Positions 18,816 to 29,354 of a stretch of 53,570 bases of DNA are shown piece by piece. The notes beneath the pieces are model-generated. The model had not been told where the DNA came from. It did no database searches and saw only the letters and a list, made by a program, of their open reading frames with translations. The stretch is taken from the NCBI RefSeq assembly GCF_003034985.1, contig NZ_PZKG01000017.1, positions 1 through 53,570 on the forward strand, written 5' to 3'. Each line of letters opens with the position of its first letter. The first letter of the stretch is position 1. Position numbers and translations under genes: made by a program. This DNA is from Cereibacter changlensis JA139 (lineage in GTDB: Bacteria > Pseudomonadota > Alphaproteobacteria > Rhodobacterales > Rhodobacteraceae).

Positions 18816-18861
18816 GGGCCGCCGGTTGCCAGAAGGATCACCCGCAGGTAACACCTCTGCC

Positions 18862-19599
18862 ATGGCCTCACAATCCCGCCAGCCCTTTCTGCTGACCCGC
18901 CCTGCCCGGCAGGGGGCGCGGTTCGCGGCGGCGTTGCGCCAGCGCTTCGGCGAGGGGATTCGGCTGGTGACCTCGCCGCTGCTCGCCCCGCTTTTCCTGC
19001 GCCCGGAGCTTCCGGCCGGGGCGGCGACGCTGATCTTCACCTCCGAGACCGGGGTTGAGGCCTTCCGGCGGATATCCGCCGAACAGCCGCAGACCGCGCA
19101 TTCCGCATGGTGCGTCGGCGAACGCACGGCCGAGGCCGCCCGCGCCGCCGGGCTGAGCACCCGCTCGGCGGATGGCGACGCCGAGGCGCTGGTGGCGCAG
19201 ATCCTGGCGGCGGGCGAGGCCGGGCCGCTCCTGCACCTGCGCGGGGCCGAGACGCGGGGCGAGGTAGCCAAGCAACTGACAGAAGAGGGAATCCCGGCCA
19301 CAGAGGCGGTGGTCTACGACCAGCGGCCGCAGCCCCTGAGCGACGAGGCGCTCGCCCTGCTGCAGGGGCCGGAGCCGGTGATCGCGCCGCTGTTCTCGCC
19401 CCGCACGGCGGCGCTGCTGGCCGGGGAGCTGCGGCTGCGGGCGCCCGGCGCGCCGCTTTGGGTCGCGGCGCTCAGCCCGGCGGTCGCGGCGGCCGCGGCG
19501 CCGTTGCAACCGGCGCGGTCGCAAACCGCGGCCCACCCCGATGCGGCAAGCCTGATCGCGGCGATCGTGGCGCTTATTGACGCAGAGTCACCTGCTTGA
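18862..19599 (+). CDS. hemD: Uroporphyrinogen-III synthase
   Basis: 245-residue HemD-family protein ([17 protein letters not shown] at the start, [41 protein letters not shown]). HemD sequences are poorly conserved, but these blocks and the position before mic60-hemY support the call. It cyclises hydroxymethylbilane to uroporphyrinogen III for heme, siroheme, cobalamin and, where present, bacteriochlorophyll. hemC is not adjacent. Confidence 0.9.
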   Translation: MASQSRQPFLLTRPARQGARFAAALRQRFGEGIRLVTSPLLAPLFLRPELPAGAATLIFTSETGVEAFRRISAEQPQTAHSAWCVGERTAEAARAAGLSTRSADGDAEALVAQILAAGEAGPLLHLRGAETRGEVAKQLTEEGIPATEAVVYDQRPQPLSDEALALLQGPEPVIAPLFSPRTAALLAGELRLRAPGAPLWVAALSPAVAAAAAPLQPARSQTAAHPDAASLIAAIVALIDAESPA

Positions 19600-19670
19600 G
19601 ACAGGCTGCGGCAGCGGATAGGGTCGAAGGGACTCCGGTCACGAGGCAGGCGCAAACGGAAGGCACGGCA

Positions 19671-20918
19671 ATGGCAGATCCAGATTCCCGCGAACCGGGG
19701 AAAGACATTCCTGCGGAGGCGGAGCAGACCGCACCGCTCACGCTGTCGGATCCGGAGCCGGTGACCCCGAAGCCCGAAAGCGTCGATGAGGTGCCGCGCC
19801 ACGACGACCCCGCGCAGCCGGACGAGGCCGAACCGCTGGACCGCAACCCCGAACCCGTGGAGTCGGAGCCCGTGGCGGCGTCTTCCGTTCCGCCCTCGCC
19901 ACGTCCGGCGCCGGCCCAGCCGGCGAAGCGGGGGGCCGGCGGCTTCTTCGCGCTGCTGCTCGGCGGGGTGATTGCCGCCGGTCTCGGCTTCGGCCTGTCG
20001 CGCTATGTGCCCGAAGGCTGGCCGCTGCAGCCCGGCGCCGCCAATGACGACGAGGCAACTGCTCAGGCCGAGGAGATCGCGGCCCTGCGCGCCCAGATCG
20101 AGACGCTCGCCGCGGCTCCGTCGACCGACGATCTGACCGCCCGGCTCGCCGAGGCCCAGTCGCAGGCCCAGGCGGCCAGCGAGGCGGTCGCGGCGCTGCA
20201 GGAGAAGATCGCGAATCTCGAGACCGCCCCAGCCGAGGGTGGCGCCGCGTCGGGCGACGTCGCCGCGCTGCGCGAGGAGATCGCCAGCCTGCGCAGCCAG
20301 GTCGAGAGCGGGGGCTCCGCCGCCAGCAACGACATCCAGGCCGCCGCCGAGGCGGCCGAGAAGCGGCTCGCCGAGGCGCAGGCTCAGGCCGACGCGCTGA
20401 AGGCCGAGGTAGAGGCCACGGCGCGCGCCGCCACCACCTCCGCCGCGCTGTCGCGGGTCCGCGCCGCGCTGGACAGCGGCGACGCCTATTCGGCGCCGCT
20501 GGACGACATCGCCGCCGCCGGGATCGAGATCCCCGCCGTGCTGATCGAAGGCGCGCAGGGCGGCATCCCCACCCTCGCCGCGCTGGAGGATAGCTTCCCC
20601 GAGGCCGCCCGCGCCGCGCTGGAGGCCTCGTTGCTGGCCGACATGGGCGACACTTTCGCCGGTCGCGTCAGCACCTTCGTCCGCACCCAGGCCGGGGCGC
20701 GCTCGCTGGCGCCGCGCGAGGGCAACGATCCCGACGCAATCCTGTCGCGCGCTGAGGCCGCGGTGAAGCGCGGCGATCTGCAAGCGGCGCTGACCGAGAT
20801 CGGCGCCCTGCCGGAGCCGGGGCAGCAGGCCATGGCCGGCTGGACCGCCGAGGCGCAGAAGCGCATCGGGGCAACCGACGCCGTGGCGACCGTCGCCGCA
20901 GCCGCAGAAGCGAAGTGA
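19671..20918 (+). CDS. Alphaproteobacterial Mic60/mitofilin homologue (COG4223)
   Basis: 415 residues: an acidic, proline-rich N-terminal tail (residues 1-85), one membrane segment (~90-113, FFALLLGGVIAAGLGFGLSRYV), a long coiled coil (~130-265, rich in Ala/Glu/Gln), and a conserved C-terminal mitofilin-like region after ~300. Alphaproteobacterial mitofilins sit beside heme genes and shape inner-membrane infoldings, interacting with outer-membrane proteins; that is family knowledge. The ATG at 19671 has GGAAGG upstream; a TTG at 19596 overlapping the hemD stop is less likely. hemY starts 11 bp after the stop. Confidence 0.9.
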   Translation: MADPDSREPGKDIPAEAEQTAPLTLSDPEPVTPKPESVDEVPRHDDPAQPDEAEPLDRNPEPVESEPVAASSVPPSPRPAPAQPAKRGAGGFFALLLGGVIAAGLGFGLSRYVPEGWPLQPGAANDDEATAQAEEIAALRAQIETLAAAPSTDDLTARLAEAQSQAQAASEAVAALQEKIANLETAPAEGGAASGDVAALREEIASLRSQVESGGSAASNDIQAAAEAAEKRLAEAQAQADALKAEVEATARAATTSAALSRVRAALDSGDAYSAPLDDIAAAGIEIPAVLIEGAQGGIPTLAALEDSFPEAARAALEASLLADMGDTFAGRVSTFVRTQAGARSLAPREGNDPDAILSRAEAAVKRGDLQAALTEIGALPEPGQQAMAGWTAEAQKRIGATDAVATVAAAAEAK

Positions 20919-20929
20919 GGGAAATTTAG

Positions 20930-22378
20930 ATGATTTGGTCCCTGATCAAGGTTCTGGTGTTCGTTGCTGCCGTCGCCGCCCTGACCTTCGGGGCCGGTCT
21001 GCTGATGGACAACGGCAGCGGCGTCCGCATCGCCATCGCCGACATGGAACTGACCCTCGGCCCGCTGCAGGCGGTGATCGCCGCGCTGCTTCTGGTGCTG
21101 GCGGTCTGGATCTTCCTCAAGCTGGTCGGCTTCACCTATGCGCTGCTGCGCTTCCTGAACGGCGACGAGACGGCGATCTCGCGCTATTTCGACCGCAGCC
21201 GCGAGAAGAAGGGCTATCAGGCGCTGGCCGAGGGCATGATGGCGCTGGCCGCGGGCGAGCCGCGCACCGCGATGTCGCGCGCCAGCAAGGCCGAGAAATA
21301 CCTCGGCCGGCCCGAACTGACCAACCTGCTGATGGCGCAGGCCGCCGAACAATCCGGCGACTCGCGCCGTGCGACCGAGGCCTACAAGACCCTGCTGAAC
21401 GACGAGCGCACCCGCTTCGTCGGCATCCGCGGGCTGATGAAGCAGAAGATCGAGGAGGGCGACACGGCCACCGCGCTGCAACTGGCCGAGAAGGCCTTCG
21501 CGCTGAAGCCGCGCCACCCCGAGACGCAGGACATCCTGCTGAAGCTGCAGGCCGACCGCAACGACTGGACCGGGGCGCGCAGCACGCTGAGCGCCAAGCG
21601 CAAGTCGGGCGCGCTGCCCAAGGCGGTCTACCAGCGGCGCGACGCGGTGCTGGCCTTGCAGACAGCGAAGGTGGTGTTCGACGACGCTTCCTCGATCGAG
21701 GCGCGCGAGGCGGCGATCGCCGCCAACAAGCAGTCGCCCGACCTGATCCCCGCCGCCGCCATGGCGGCGCGCAGCTACATCGCGCAGGGCAATCCGAAAT
21801 ACGCCACCCGCGTACTGAAGAAGGCTTGGGAGGCGCAGCCGCATCCCGACCTCGCGGCGGCCTTCGCCGAGATCGAGCCGGACGAGACGCCGACCGCCCG
21901 GCTGAAGCGGTTCCGCACCCTGACCTCGATCCATCCGGAGAATGACGAGACCCGGATGCTGCTGGCCGAGCTGTCGCTGACTGCCGAGGATTTCCCGGCC
22001 GCCCGTCGTGCGCTGGGCGATCTGGTGACCCGGCACCCGACGACCCGGGCGCTGACCATCATGGCGGCGGTGGAGCGCGGCGAGGGTGCCGACGACGCCG
22101 TGGTGCGCGGCTGGCTGGCCCGGGCGCTGACCGCGCCGCGCGGCCCGCAATGGTGCTGCGACAACTGCCAGAGCATCCATGCCGCCTGGGGCCCGATCTG
22201 CGACAATTGCGGCGGCTTCGACACCCTCAGCTGGCGCGAGCCGGCCGAGACCTCGGCCCCCAGCGCCACCGGCACCGAGCTGCTGCCGCTGATCGTCGGC
22301 AGTCCGGCGAGCGCGACCGACCCGGCGATGTCCGGCGAGGTGATCGACGAGGAACCGACGACGGCGCGGCCCCGCTAG
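20930..22378 (+). CDS. hemY: HemY N-terminal-domain membrane protein with TPRs and zinc ribbon
   Basis: 482 residues. Two N-terminal membrane segments (~5-25 and ~45-68) belong to the HemY_N domain, followed by helical TPR-like repeats (~100-400). A C-terminal CxxC...CxxC pair (CDNCQSIHAAWGPICDNCGG) looks like a rubredoxin-type zinc ribbon. This 'HemY' is the proteobacterial protein named from its heme-operon position, not protoporphyrinogen oxidase. The layout recalls LapB/YciM, a TPR-plus-rubredoxin scaffold for LPS regulation. It is co-transcribed with the mitofilin gene (11-bp gap). Confidence 0.9.
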   Translation: MIWSLIKVLVFVAAVAALTFGAGLLMDNGSGVRIAIADMELTLGPLQAVIAALLLVLAVWIFLKLVGFTYALLRFLNGDETAISRYFDRSREKKGYQALAEGMMALAAGEPRTAMSRASKAEKYLGRPELTNLLMAQAAEQSGDSRRATEAYKTLLNDERTRFVGIRGLMKQKIEEGDTATALQLAEKAFALKPRHPETQDILLKLQADRNDWTGARSTLSAKRKSGALPKAVYQRRDAVLALQTAKVVFDDASSIEAREAAIAANKQSPDLIPAAAMAARSYIAQGNPKYATRVLKKAWEAQPHPDLAAAFAEIEPDETPTARLKRFRTLTSIHPENDETRMLLAELSLTAEDFPAARRALGDLVTRHPTTRALTIMAAVERGEGADDAVVRGWLARALTAPRGPQWCCDNCQSIHAAWGPICDNCGGFDTLSWREPAETSAPSATGTELLPLIVGSPASATDPAMSGEVIDEEPTTARPR

Positions 22379-22385
22379 GCCCGCC

Positions 22386-22416
22386 GCCTGCCCGGGAGCG
22401 CTGCGCCCGGGCAGGC
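22386..22416. terminator. Bidirectional hairpin between hemY and the hybrid kinase
   Basis: A perfect 11-bp stem (GCCTGCCCGGG with CCCGGGCAGGC, 9-nt loop) occupies the 46-bp gap between two convergent stops. It has no T tract, but its position suggests it terminates or protects both transcripts. Confidence 0.6.
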
Positions 22417-22424
22417 AACAGCGG

Positions 22425-25286
22425 TCAGGCCGTCCGGCCGAGGACCGCCAGCAGCGTCTCGATCAACGCGTCGTCGCCGAAGGGCTTGGTCAGCACCTGC
22501 GCCCGGCCCATCGCCTCGATCCCGGCGACATGGGTCTGGCCGGTGGCGAAGACCACCGGCAGGTCGGGCAGGCGGTCGCGCATCGTGGCGGCGAGATCCA
22601 TTCCCGACATGTCCGGCAGGCCGAGGTCGATCAGCACCGCGTCGACCGGCCCGGTCTCCAGCAGCGCCAGCGCCTTCTTCCCGTTGCCGGCCTCCAGCAC
22701 CGAGCAGCCCGCCTCCTGCAGCACCTCGGCCAGGTTCATGCGGATGATCACGTCATCCTCGCAGACCAGCACCCTGAGCCCGGCCAGCGGCGCGGCCGGC
22801 GGCGGCGGCGGAGAGGCGACCGGCTGTTCGACCACGGCGGCGGGCTTGGCCAGCACCTCGCGCAGCTTCCGGGCCAGCGCCTCCTGGGTGTAGGGCTTGC
22901 TGAGCAGCTGCACCCCGGCGTCCAGCCGACCGCCATGCACGATGGAGTTCTGGGTGTAGCCCGAGGTGAACAGCACCGCGAGCTTGGGCATCATCAGCCG
23001 GGCCTTCTCGGCCATCTGCCGGCTGGTCATCCGCCCCGGCATCACCACGTCGGTGAACAGCAGGTCGATGCGCGCGCCGCTCTCGACGATGGTCATCGCC
23101 CGGTCGGCGTCGCGCGCCTGCAGCACGGTGTAGCCGAGATCGGCGAGCAGCCCCGCCGCGGTGGCGCGCACGTCCTCGTCATCCTCGACCAGCAGGATCG
23201 TCTCGTTGCCGCCGGTCATCGGGCCGGACTGCGCCGGGCGGGCGGTATCCTCGGCCTCCAGCGAGCGCGGTAGGTAGATCTTGATCGAGGTGCCGTTGCC
23301 GACCTCGCTGTAGATCTTCACATGGCCGCCGGACTGCTTGACGAAGCCGTAGACCATCGACATGCCGAGCCCGGTGCCGCGGCCCTCCGCCTTGGTGGTG
23401 AAGAAGGGCTCGAAGACCTTCTCGATGATCTCCGGCGGCATGCCGCAGCCGGTGTCGGTCACCGCCAGCATCACATATTGCCCCGGCGTCACGTCGACAT
23501 GGGCCCGGGCATAGGCGTCGTCGAGATAGGCGTTGCCGATCTCGATGGTCAGCCTGCCCTGGCCGTTCATCGCGTCGCGGGCGTTGATCGCGAGATTCAG
23601 GATCGCGCTTTCCACATTCGCCGGGTCGACGCAGGTGTTCCACAGGCCGCCGGCGACGATGGTCTCGACCTCCACCGCCTCGCCGAGGGCGCTGCGCACG
23701 ATGTGGTCGGCATCGCGCAAGAGGCGGCTCAGGTTGATGACCTTGGGCGCCAGCGGCTGGCGCCGGCCGAAGGACAGGAGCTGCGAGGCCAGCGTCGCCC
23801 CGCGCCCGACGGCCTTCATCGCCTGGTCGAGCCGCGGCCGCACCGGCGAGTCCGGTTCCAGCCCGCGCAGCGCCAGCTGCAGGCTGCCGGTGATGGTCTG
23901 CAGCAGGTTGTTGAAGTCATGCGCGATGCCGCCGGCGAGGTTGCCGATGGCCTCCATCTTCTGGCTCTGGCGCAGGGTGGCGTGCAGCGCCTCCAGCTCG
24001 CGGTTGCGCTGCTCCACCCGCTCTTCCAGCGTGGCGTTCAGCTGGGCCAGGGCGGATTCGGCCGTCTTGCGGTCCTCGATGTCGGTGTTGGTGCCGATCC
24101 AGCGCTCGACCGCCCCCGAGGCGTCGCGCAGCGGCACGGCGCGGACGATGTGCCAGCGGTAACTCCCGTCGGCGCTGCGGATGCGGAACTCGGTCTGGTA
24201 GAGGCTGGTGCTCTCCACCGCCGCCGCCCAGACCGCGCCGCCCTCCTCCGCGTCGTCGGGATGGACCACGTCGATCCACTGCCCGTCATAGAGCTGGCCT
24301 TCGGCCACCCCGGTATAGGCGTAGATCCGGTCGTTGACCCAGTCGATCACGCCTTCCGGCGTCGCCGTCCAGACATGGTTCGGCATCGACTGCGCCATGG
24401 TGCGGAACCGCTCCCGCGTCGCGATCAGCTCGGCCTCGGCCAGCTTCTGCCGGGTCACGTCATGCCCCTCGACGAAGATGCCGTTCGGCGTGCCGTCGGG
24501 ATCCTTCATCGGGCTGAAGATGAAGTCGACGAAGCGCGGCTCCTCCGGCCCCTCGGGCGTCGGCCGCAGGCGAACCTCCGCCCCGCGCCGCGTCACCGCT
24601 TCGCCGCTGTTGTAGACCTGCTCCAGAAGCTCGTAGAACCCCTGACCCTCCAGCTCCGGCAGGCCTTCGCGCAGGGTCTTGCCGATCAGGTCGCGACGCC
24701 CCACGAGCTGCAGGTAGGATTCGTTGACGATCTGGAAGGTCAGGTCGCGACCCTTCAGCACCACCATGAAGCTCGGCGCCTGGTCGAAGGCCGAGCGCAC
24801 GAAATTGACGGCCGCGCCGAGCGCCAGGTTCTCCTTGGCCACCGCCTCGGCCCGGCGGATCACCTTGGCATTGTCGCCGGGCGCGCCGAGCGTGTTGCTC
24901 TCGCGGTAGATCTCGGTCACGTCATTGGTGTTCTGCAGGATGTATTCCACCCTGCCCTCGCCATCCATGATCGGCGTATGGGTCGCGCTCCAGTAGCGCT
25001 CGGTGACCGATCCGTCGGGAGCGGTGATCGGATAGGGGATCAGCGGCAGGTGATCGATACGGCCGGTTTCCAGTACGCGGCTGAGCGACATGCGCAGCAT
25101 CTGGTCCGGCACGGAGTCGGGTGGCGCCGGAAAGGCGTCCGTAATGATCCGGCCGATGATGCTCTCGGCGCTGCGGCCGGTCGTCGCCAGGTAGGCCGCA
25201 TTGGCCCAGGTGATCCTGAGGTCGCGATCCACCAGAACATAGGGCGATGGGTCGTCCGAAAAGATTTTATCCAATGCAATCAGCAT
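22425..25286 (-). CDS. Soluble hybrid histidine kinase: PAS x3, HisKA, HATPase, REC x2
   Basis: About 953 residues. PAS units lie at ~10-125, ~165-280 and ~290-410, then a short coiled coil. The H-box is [11 protein letters not shown] with His456, then an N-box ([10 protein letters not shown]) and G-boxes ([17 protein letters not shown]). Two receiver domains follow, with acceptor Asp746 and Asp887, separated by a proline-rich linker. No membrane segment is seen, so a cytoplasmic signal is likely. PAS family members of this kind can bind heme, flavin or small ligands, but no diagnostic residue was identified. The ATG at 25286 is preferred; an upstream TTG at 25361 would add 25 residues. No separate response regulator is adjacent. 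Confidence 0.9.
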   Translation of the reverse strand: MLIALDKIFSDDPSPYVLVDRDLRITWANAAYLATTGRSAESIIGRIITDAFPAPPDSVPDQMLRMSLSRVLETGRIDHLPLIPYPITAPDGSVTERYWSATHTPIMDGEGRVEYILQNTNDVTEIYRESNTLGAPGDNAKVIRRAEAVAKENLALGAAVNFVRSAFDQAPSFMVVLKGRDLTFQIVNESYLQLVGRRDLIGKTLREGLPELEGQGFYELLEQVYNSGEAVTRRGAEVRLRPTPEGPEEPRFVDFIFSPMKDPDGTPNGIFVEGHDVTRQKLAEAELIATRERFRTMAQSMPNHVWTATPEGVIDWVNDRIYAYTGVAEGQLYDGQWIDVVHPDDAEEGGAVWAAAVESTSLYQTEFRIRSADGSYRWHIVRAVPLRDASGAVERWIGTNTDIEDRKTAESALAQLNATLEERVEQRNRELEALHATLRQSQKMEAIGNLAGGIAHDFNNLLQTITGSLQLALRGLEPDSPVRPRLDQAMKAVGRGATLASQLLSFGRRQPLAPKVINLSRLLRDADHIVRSALGEAVEVETIVAGGLWNTCVDPANVESAILNLAINARDAMNGQGRLTIEIGNAYLDDAYARAHVDVTPGQYVMLAVTDTGCGMPPEIIEKVFEPFFTTKAEGRGTGLGMSMVYGFVKQSGGHVKIYSEVGNGTSIKIYLPRSLEAEDTARPAQSGPMTGGNETILLVEDDEDVRATAAGLLADLGYTVLQARDADRAMTIVESGARIDLLFTDVVMPGRMTSRQMAEKARLMMPKLAVLFTSGYTQNSIVHGGRLDAGVQLLSKPYTQEALARKLREVLAKPAAVVEQPVASPPPPPAAPLAGLRVLVCEDDVIIRMNLAEVLQEAGCSVLEAGNGKKALALLETGPVDAVLIDLGLPDMSGMDLAATMRDRLPDLPVVFATGQTHVAGIEAMGRAQVLTKPFGDDALIETLLAVLGRTA

Positions 25287-25435
25287 ATCAATGTCTCGTT
25301 CTTCCGCATGCCGCAGGTCGGGGGCGAAGATGGAGGCATTGCGCCGGTGGGTAAAGGACAAACGTGCGGCAAAAGGTCTCGCCTTGCCGAAGACGGGGCT
25401 CGGAATCTCCGGCCTTGCGGTGGTATCCTGCTGCG

Positions 25436-26458
25436 ATGAAGCGCCCCCATGCCGATGCCGAGCTGACGCCCCCCTCGCCCTATGACGCGGATCCGGAGGC
25501 GGAGGAAGACCTGTGGTTCCTGCCGGAGCCCGATGAGGAGGTTGCGCAGGCCCCCTTGCCGCGCGCCGACCGCCGCAGCCTGCTGCGCCCGGCCGAGTGG
25601 CGCGCCGCCGAGGCGGCGCTGGCCCCCGACCTGGCGCGGGCGGCCTATCGCTTCGGCGCGCTGGACGAGCGCCTGCGCCGCGCTGCCGAGGGCCCGCGCA
25701 GCCGTCTGGCGCTGGTCGAGGCGGCGGAGTTCTCGTGGTGGGCGGGCGACCGGGTGACGCCCGACCGCTTGGCGCTGTGGCTGGCGCTGCGGCTCGACGG
25801 GGTGCAGGACGACAGCCTGGCGCTGGCCCGGGCCGGCTGGGCGGTACGGCGGTTGACCTCGGGGCCGGGACCGCAGGCCGGGCTCGCCGCCTTCCTCGGG
25901 CGGCAGGAGGCCGGGCAGGACTGGCTCGCCGACTGGTCCGAGATCGAGACCGCCTCGCTCGGGATGCATCCGATCACCCGCGCGGCGCTCGGCTTCCATG
26001 CCTGGGGGCTGCTGACCGCGCCGGCGGCCTCGACCCGGATCGAGGCGGCGGTGGTCGCCTCGCGTCTTGCCGCCGCCGAGGGGCGCGGCGCTGTGTTCCT
26101 GCCGCTGGCCACCGGCGGCAGCCAGGCGCTGCGCCCCGGCGGCCCGGCGGAGGACCGGCTGGCGCGCTGGTATGCCGGGGCGGTGCAGGCGGCCTTCGCG
26201 GCGCTGCGGCTGCTGGACCGGCTGGACGACTGGCAGGCCCGGGCCGCGGCGGCGACGGCGGGCCTGTCGGGCCGCACCCCGCCGCTGCTGATCGCGGCGC
26301 TGGCGCATTGGCCGCTGCTCTCCGCTCCGGTGGCCGAGGCGGAGACCAAGGCCTCGCGCGCGGCGGTGCAACGCAACCTCGACCGGCTGACCGAGCTCGG
26401 CCTGATCCGCGAGGTCACGGGTCAGGGCCGGTTCCGGCTCTGGTCGGCGGCGCTTTAG
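25436..26458 (+). CDS. DUF1612 / helix-turn-helix protein (RHE_PE00001-like)
   Basis: 340 residues. The acidic, proline-rich N-terminus is followed by a helical central domain (PAEWRAAEAALAPDLARAAYRFGALDERL onward) that resembles DUF1612. The C-terminus is a winged-helix-like block (SRAAVQRNLDRLTELGLIREVTGQGRFRLW). Relatives I recall are mostly carried on rhizobial and rhodobacterial plasmids, with unknown function; a DNA-binding regulator is likely. It is divergent from the hybrid kinase (149 bp apart). Its TAG stop overlaps the stop of the convergent aldehyde dehydrogenase gene. Confidence 0.75.
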   Translation: MKRPHADAELTPPSPYDADPEAEEDLWFLPEPDEEVAQAPLPRADRRSLLRPAEWRAAEAALAPDLARAAYRFGALDERLRRAAEGPRSRLALVEAAEFSWWAGDRVTPDRLALWLALRLDGVQDDSLALARAGWAVRRLTSGPGPQAGLAAFLGRQEAGQDWLADWSEIETASLGMHPITRAALGFHAWGLLTAPAASTRIEAAVVASRLAAAEGRGAVFLPLATGGSQALRPGGPAEDRLARWYAGAVQAAFAALRLLDRLDDWQARAAAATAGLSGRTPPLLIAALAHWPLLSAPVAEAETKASRAAVQRNLDRLTELGLIREVTGQGRFRLWSAAL

Positions 26459-27942
26459 ATGTCGAACTTCACGCCCTGCGCCAGAGGCAGCTGCGCCGAG
26501 TAGTTCACCGTGTTGGTCTGCCGCCGCATGTAGCCTTTCCAGGCATCCGAGCCGCTCTCGCGCCCGCCGCCGGTGTCCTTCTCGCCGCCGAAGGCCCCGC
26601 CGATCTCGGCGCCCGAGGGGCCGATGTTGACATTGGCGATGCCGCAATCGGAGCCGACCGCCGAGAGGAAGGTCTCGGCCTCGCGCAGGTTCAGCGTGAA
26701 GATGCAGGAGGACAGGCCCTGCGGCACGTCGTTCTGCAGCGCGATGGCTTCCTCCAGCGTCTCGTAGCCCATGACGTAGAGGATCGGCGCGAAGGTCTCC
26801 TCCTTCACGATGGCGCTCTGCCCCGACATGTCGGCGATGGCGGGCTGGACATAGGCGCCACCCGCCACGCCCTCGACTGCCGCGCCGCCATGCACCGTGC
26901 CGCCCTCGGCCTTCGCCTGCTCCAGCGCTGACAGCATCCGGTCGCGTGAGGCGGCATCGACCAGCGGGCCGATCAGCGTGCCCTCCTTGCGCGGGTCGCC
27001 GATGGGCAGCGAGGCATAGGCGGCGGCGAGCTTGGCCACCAGATCCTTGCGGATCGAGTGATGCACGATCAGCCGCCGCAGCGAGGTGCAGCGCTGCCCG
27101 GCGGTACCCACGGCGGAGAAGACGATGGCCCGCACCGCCATGTCGAGATCGGCCGAAGGCGCCACGATCATCGCGTTGTTGCCGCCAAGCTCGAGGATCG
27201 AGCGCCCGAAGCGTTCCGCCACCTTCGGCCCGACGATCCGCCCCATCCGGGTCGAGCCGGTGGCCGAGACGATCGGCACGTCCTTCGAGCCCACCAGCGC
27301 CTCGCCCACCGCAGGCCCGCCGATCACCAGCTGCACCAGCCCCTCGGGCGCGTCACCGAAGCGCGCCAGCGCCCGCTCCATGATCTTCATCGAGGCCATG
27401 GCGGTCAGCGGCGTCTTCTCCGACGGCTTCCAGATCACCGGGTTGCCGCAGACCAGCGCCAGCGCCGTGTTCCACGACCAGACGGCGACCGGGAAGTTGA
27501 AGGCCGAGATGACGGCGCAGGGCCCCATCGGGTGCCAGGTCTCCATCATCCGGTGGCCCGGACGTTCGGAGGCGATGGTCAGGCCGTAGAGCTGACGCGA
27601 CAGGCCGACGGCGAAATCGCAGATGTCGATCATCTCCTGCACCTCGCCCAGACCCTCGGAGGTGATCTTGCCCGCCTCCAGCGTCACTAGGGCGCCCAGC
27701 TCGGCCTTGGCCGCGCGGAGCTCCTCGCCCAAAAGCCGCACCAGCTCGCCGCGCCGCGGGGCAGGCACCTCGCGCCAAGCCCGGAACGCCGTCTGCGACC
27801 GGGCAATGATCGCCGGCATGTCGGAGACGGGGGTTTCCGCAATGCGGGCGATCTCGGCCCCGTCGATAGGCGAGCGCACGGCGAGCGTGCCGCCCTGCGT
27901 CAGATCGGGGGTGAGGCCGAGAGAGGAGAAGAGATCTTGCAT
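26455..27942 (-). CDS. amaB: ALDH7-type aldehyde dehydrogenase (L-aminoadipate-semialdehyde / piperideine-6-carboxylate)
   Basis: 495-residue NAD-dependent aldehyde dehydrogenase of the ALDH7 (antiquitin) group: SATGSTRMGRIVGPKVAERFG, general base in ILELGGNNAMIV, catalytic Cys in GTAGQRCTSLRRLIVH, and NVNIGPSGAEIGGAFGGEK, which is distinctive for ALDH7. The family oxidises alpha-aminoadipate semialdehyde (or its cyclic form) in lysine catabolism. It starts 71 bp after the stop of glutaryl-CoA dehydrogenase on the same strand, which supports a lysine degradation role. The symbol is by family; pcd is also used. Confidence 0.85.
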   Translation of the reverse strand: MQDLFSSLGLTPDLTQGGTLAVRSPIDGAEIARIAETPVSDMPAIIARSQTAFRAWREVPAPRRGELVRLLGEELRAAKAELGALVTLEAGKITSEGLGEVQEMIDICDFAVGLSRQLYGLTIASERPGHRMMETWHPMGPCAVISAFNFPVAVWSWNTALALVCGNPVIWKPSEKTPLTAMASMKIMERALARFGDAPEGLVQLVIGGPAVGEALVGSKDVPIVSATGSTRMGRIVGPKVAERFGRSILELGGNNAMIVAPSADLDMAVRAIVFSAVGTAGQRCTSLRRLIVHHSIRKDLVAKLAAAYASLPIGDPRKEGTLIGPLVDAASRDRMLSALEQAKAEGGTVHGGAAVEGVAGGAYVQPAIADMSGQSAIVKEETFAPILYVMGYETLEEAIALQNDVPQGLSSCIFTLNLREAETFLSAVGSDCGIANVNIGPSGAEIGGAFGGEKDTGGGRESGSDAWKGYMRRQTNTVNYSAQLPLAQGVKFDI

Positions 27943-28012
27943 CGCGCTGTCCTTGCTGGCGTGCCGAGGCTCCGGCAGGGCGGTGCCTCTGGCGCTGTGT
28001 CGTCGATTGGGG

Positions 28013-29233
28013 TCAGAAGAAGGCCTGAAGCCCGGTGATCGAGCGCCCGATGATGAGCGCATGCACGTCATGCGTGCCCTCGTAGGTGTTCACCGTCTCG
28101 AGATTGACCATGTGGCGCATGATCTGGAAATCTTCCTGGATGCCGTTGCCGCCATGCATGTCGCGCGACCAGCGGGCGATTTCCAGCGCCTTGCCGCAGT
28201 TGTTGCGCTTGACGATGGAAATCATCTCGGGTGCGGCATTGGCCTCGTCGAGCAGCCGACCGACGCGAAGGCTGCCCTGCAGGCCGAGGCTGATGTCGGT
28301 CAGCATGTTGGCCAGCTTCAGCTGGTAGAGCTGGGTCTGGGCCAGCGGGCGGTTGAACTGCTTGCGGTCGAGCCCGTATTGCCGCGCGGCATGCAGGCAG
28401 AACTCGGCGGCGCCCAGCACGCCCCAGGAAATGCCGTAGCGGGCGCGGTTGAGGCAGCCGAAGGGCCCCTTGAGGCCTTCGACGTAGGGCAGCAGCGCGT
28501 CTTCGCCGACCTCGACATTCTCCATCACGATCTCGCCGGTGATCGAGGCGCGCAGGGAAAGCTTGCCGCCGATCTTCGGCGCGCTGAGGCCCGTCATGCC
28601 CTTGTCCAGCACGAAACCGCGGATCTTGCCGCCATGCGCTTCGGATTTCGCCCAGACCACGAAGACATCCGCGATCGGCGCGTTGGAGATCCACATCTTC
28701 GAGCCGTTCAGCACATAGCCGCTGTCTGTCTTCTTCGCGACGGTCTTCATCCCCGCCGGGTCGGAGCCCGCGTCGGGTTCGGTCAGGCCAAAGCAGCCGA
28801 TGAGCTCGCCCTTGGCCAGACCCGGCAGATACTTCCGCCGCTGCTCCTCGGAGCCGTAGGCGTAGATCGGATACATCACCAGCGAGGATTGCACCGACAT
28901 CATGGACCGATAGCCGGAATCGACCCGTTCCACCTCGCGCGCCACGAGACCGTAGGCGACATAGGAAGCGCCGAGCCCGCCGTATTCCTCGGGGATGGTG
29001 ACGCCCAGAAGGCCCATCTCGCCCATCTCGCGGAAGATGCCGGGGTCGGTGGATTCCTCGCGATAGGCTGCGATGACGCGGGGTTGCAGCTTTTCCGTGG
29101 CATAGGCGCGGGCGCCGTCGCGCAGCATCCGCTCCTCCTCCGACAGCTGGTCCTCCAGCCGGAAGGGGTCTTCCCAGTCGAAACGGCCGAGGTCGGGGGC
29201 GTCTTTGGCTTTGAGCTTCGGGCGGTCGGTCAT
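28013..29233 (-). CDS. gcdH: Glutaryl-CoA dehydrogenase
   Basis: 406-residue FAD acyl-CoA dehydrogenase that converts glutaryl-CoA to crotonyl-CoA with decarboxylation. Markers: [17 protein letters not shown] (flavin/substrate), [23 protein letters not shown], the catalytic Glu in [21 protein letters not shown], and the N-terminal [20 protein letters not shown] typical of GCDH. The ATG at 29233 gives [14 protein letters not shown]; an upstream reading to 29356 would cross into lysR. Likely first gene of an operon with the ALDH7 gene. Confidence 0.95.
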   Translation of the reverse strand: MTDRPKLKAKDAPDLGRFDWEDPFRLEDQLSEEERMLRDGARAYATEKLQPRVIAAYREESTDPGIFREMGEMGLLGVTIPEEYGGLGASYVAYGLVAREVERVDSGYRSMMSVQSSLVMYPIYAYGSEEQRRKYLPGLAKGELIGCFGLTEPDAGSDPAGMKTVAKKTDSGYVLNGSKMWISNAPIADVFVVWAKSEAHGGKIRGFVLDKGMTGLSAPKIGGKLSLRASITGEIVMENVEVGEDALLPYVEGLKGPFGCLNRARYGISWGVLGAAEFCLHAARQYGLDRKQFNRPLAQTQLYQLKLANMLTDISLGLQGSLRVGRLLDEANAAPEMISIVKRNNCGKALEIARWSRDMHGGNGIQEDFQIMRHMVNLETVNTYEGTHDVHALIIGRSITGLQAFF

Positions 29234-29354
29234 GGCGTCCTCTCGATGGGCAGGGGCAGGGTAGAGCGGGTGGCGATGCGGGGCAAGCACCCGTGGTCTT
29301 GCGGCAGATAGGGCTTTCTTCGCGGCGGGAATAACCCTAAATCCGGGGAAGTTC

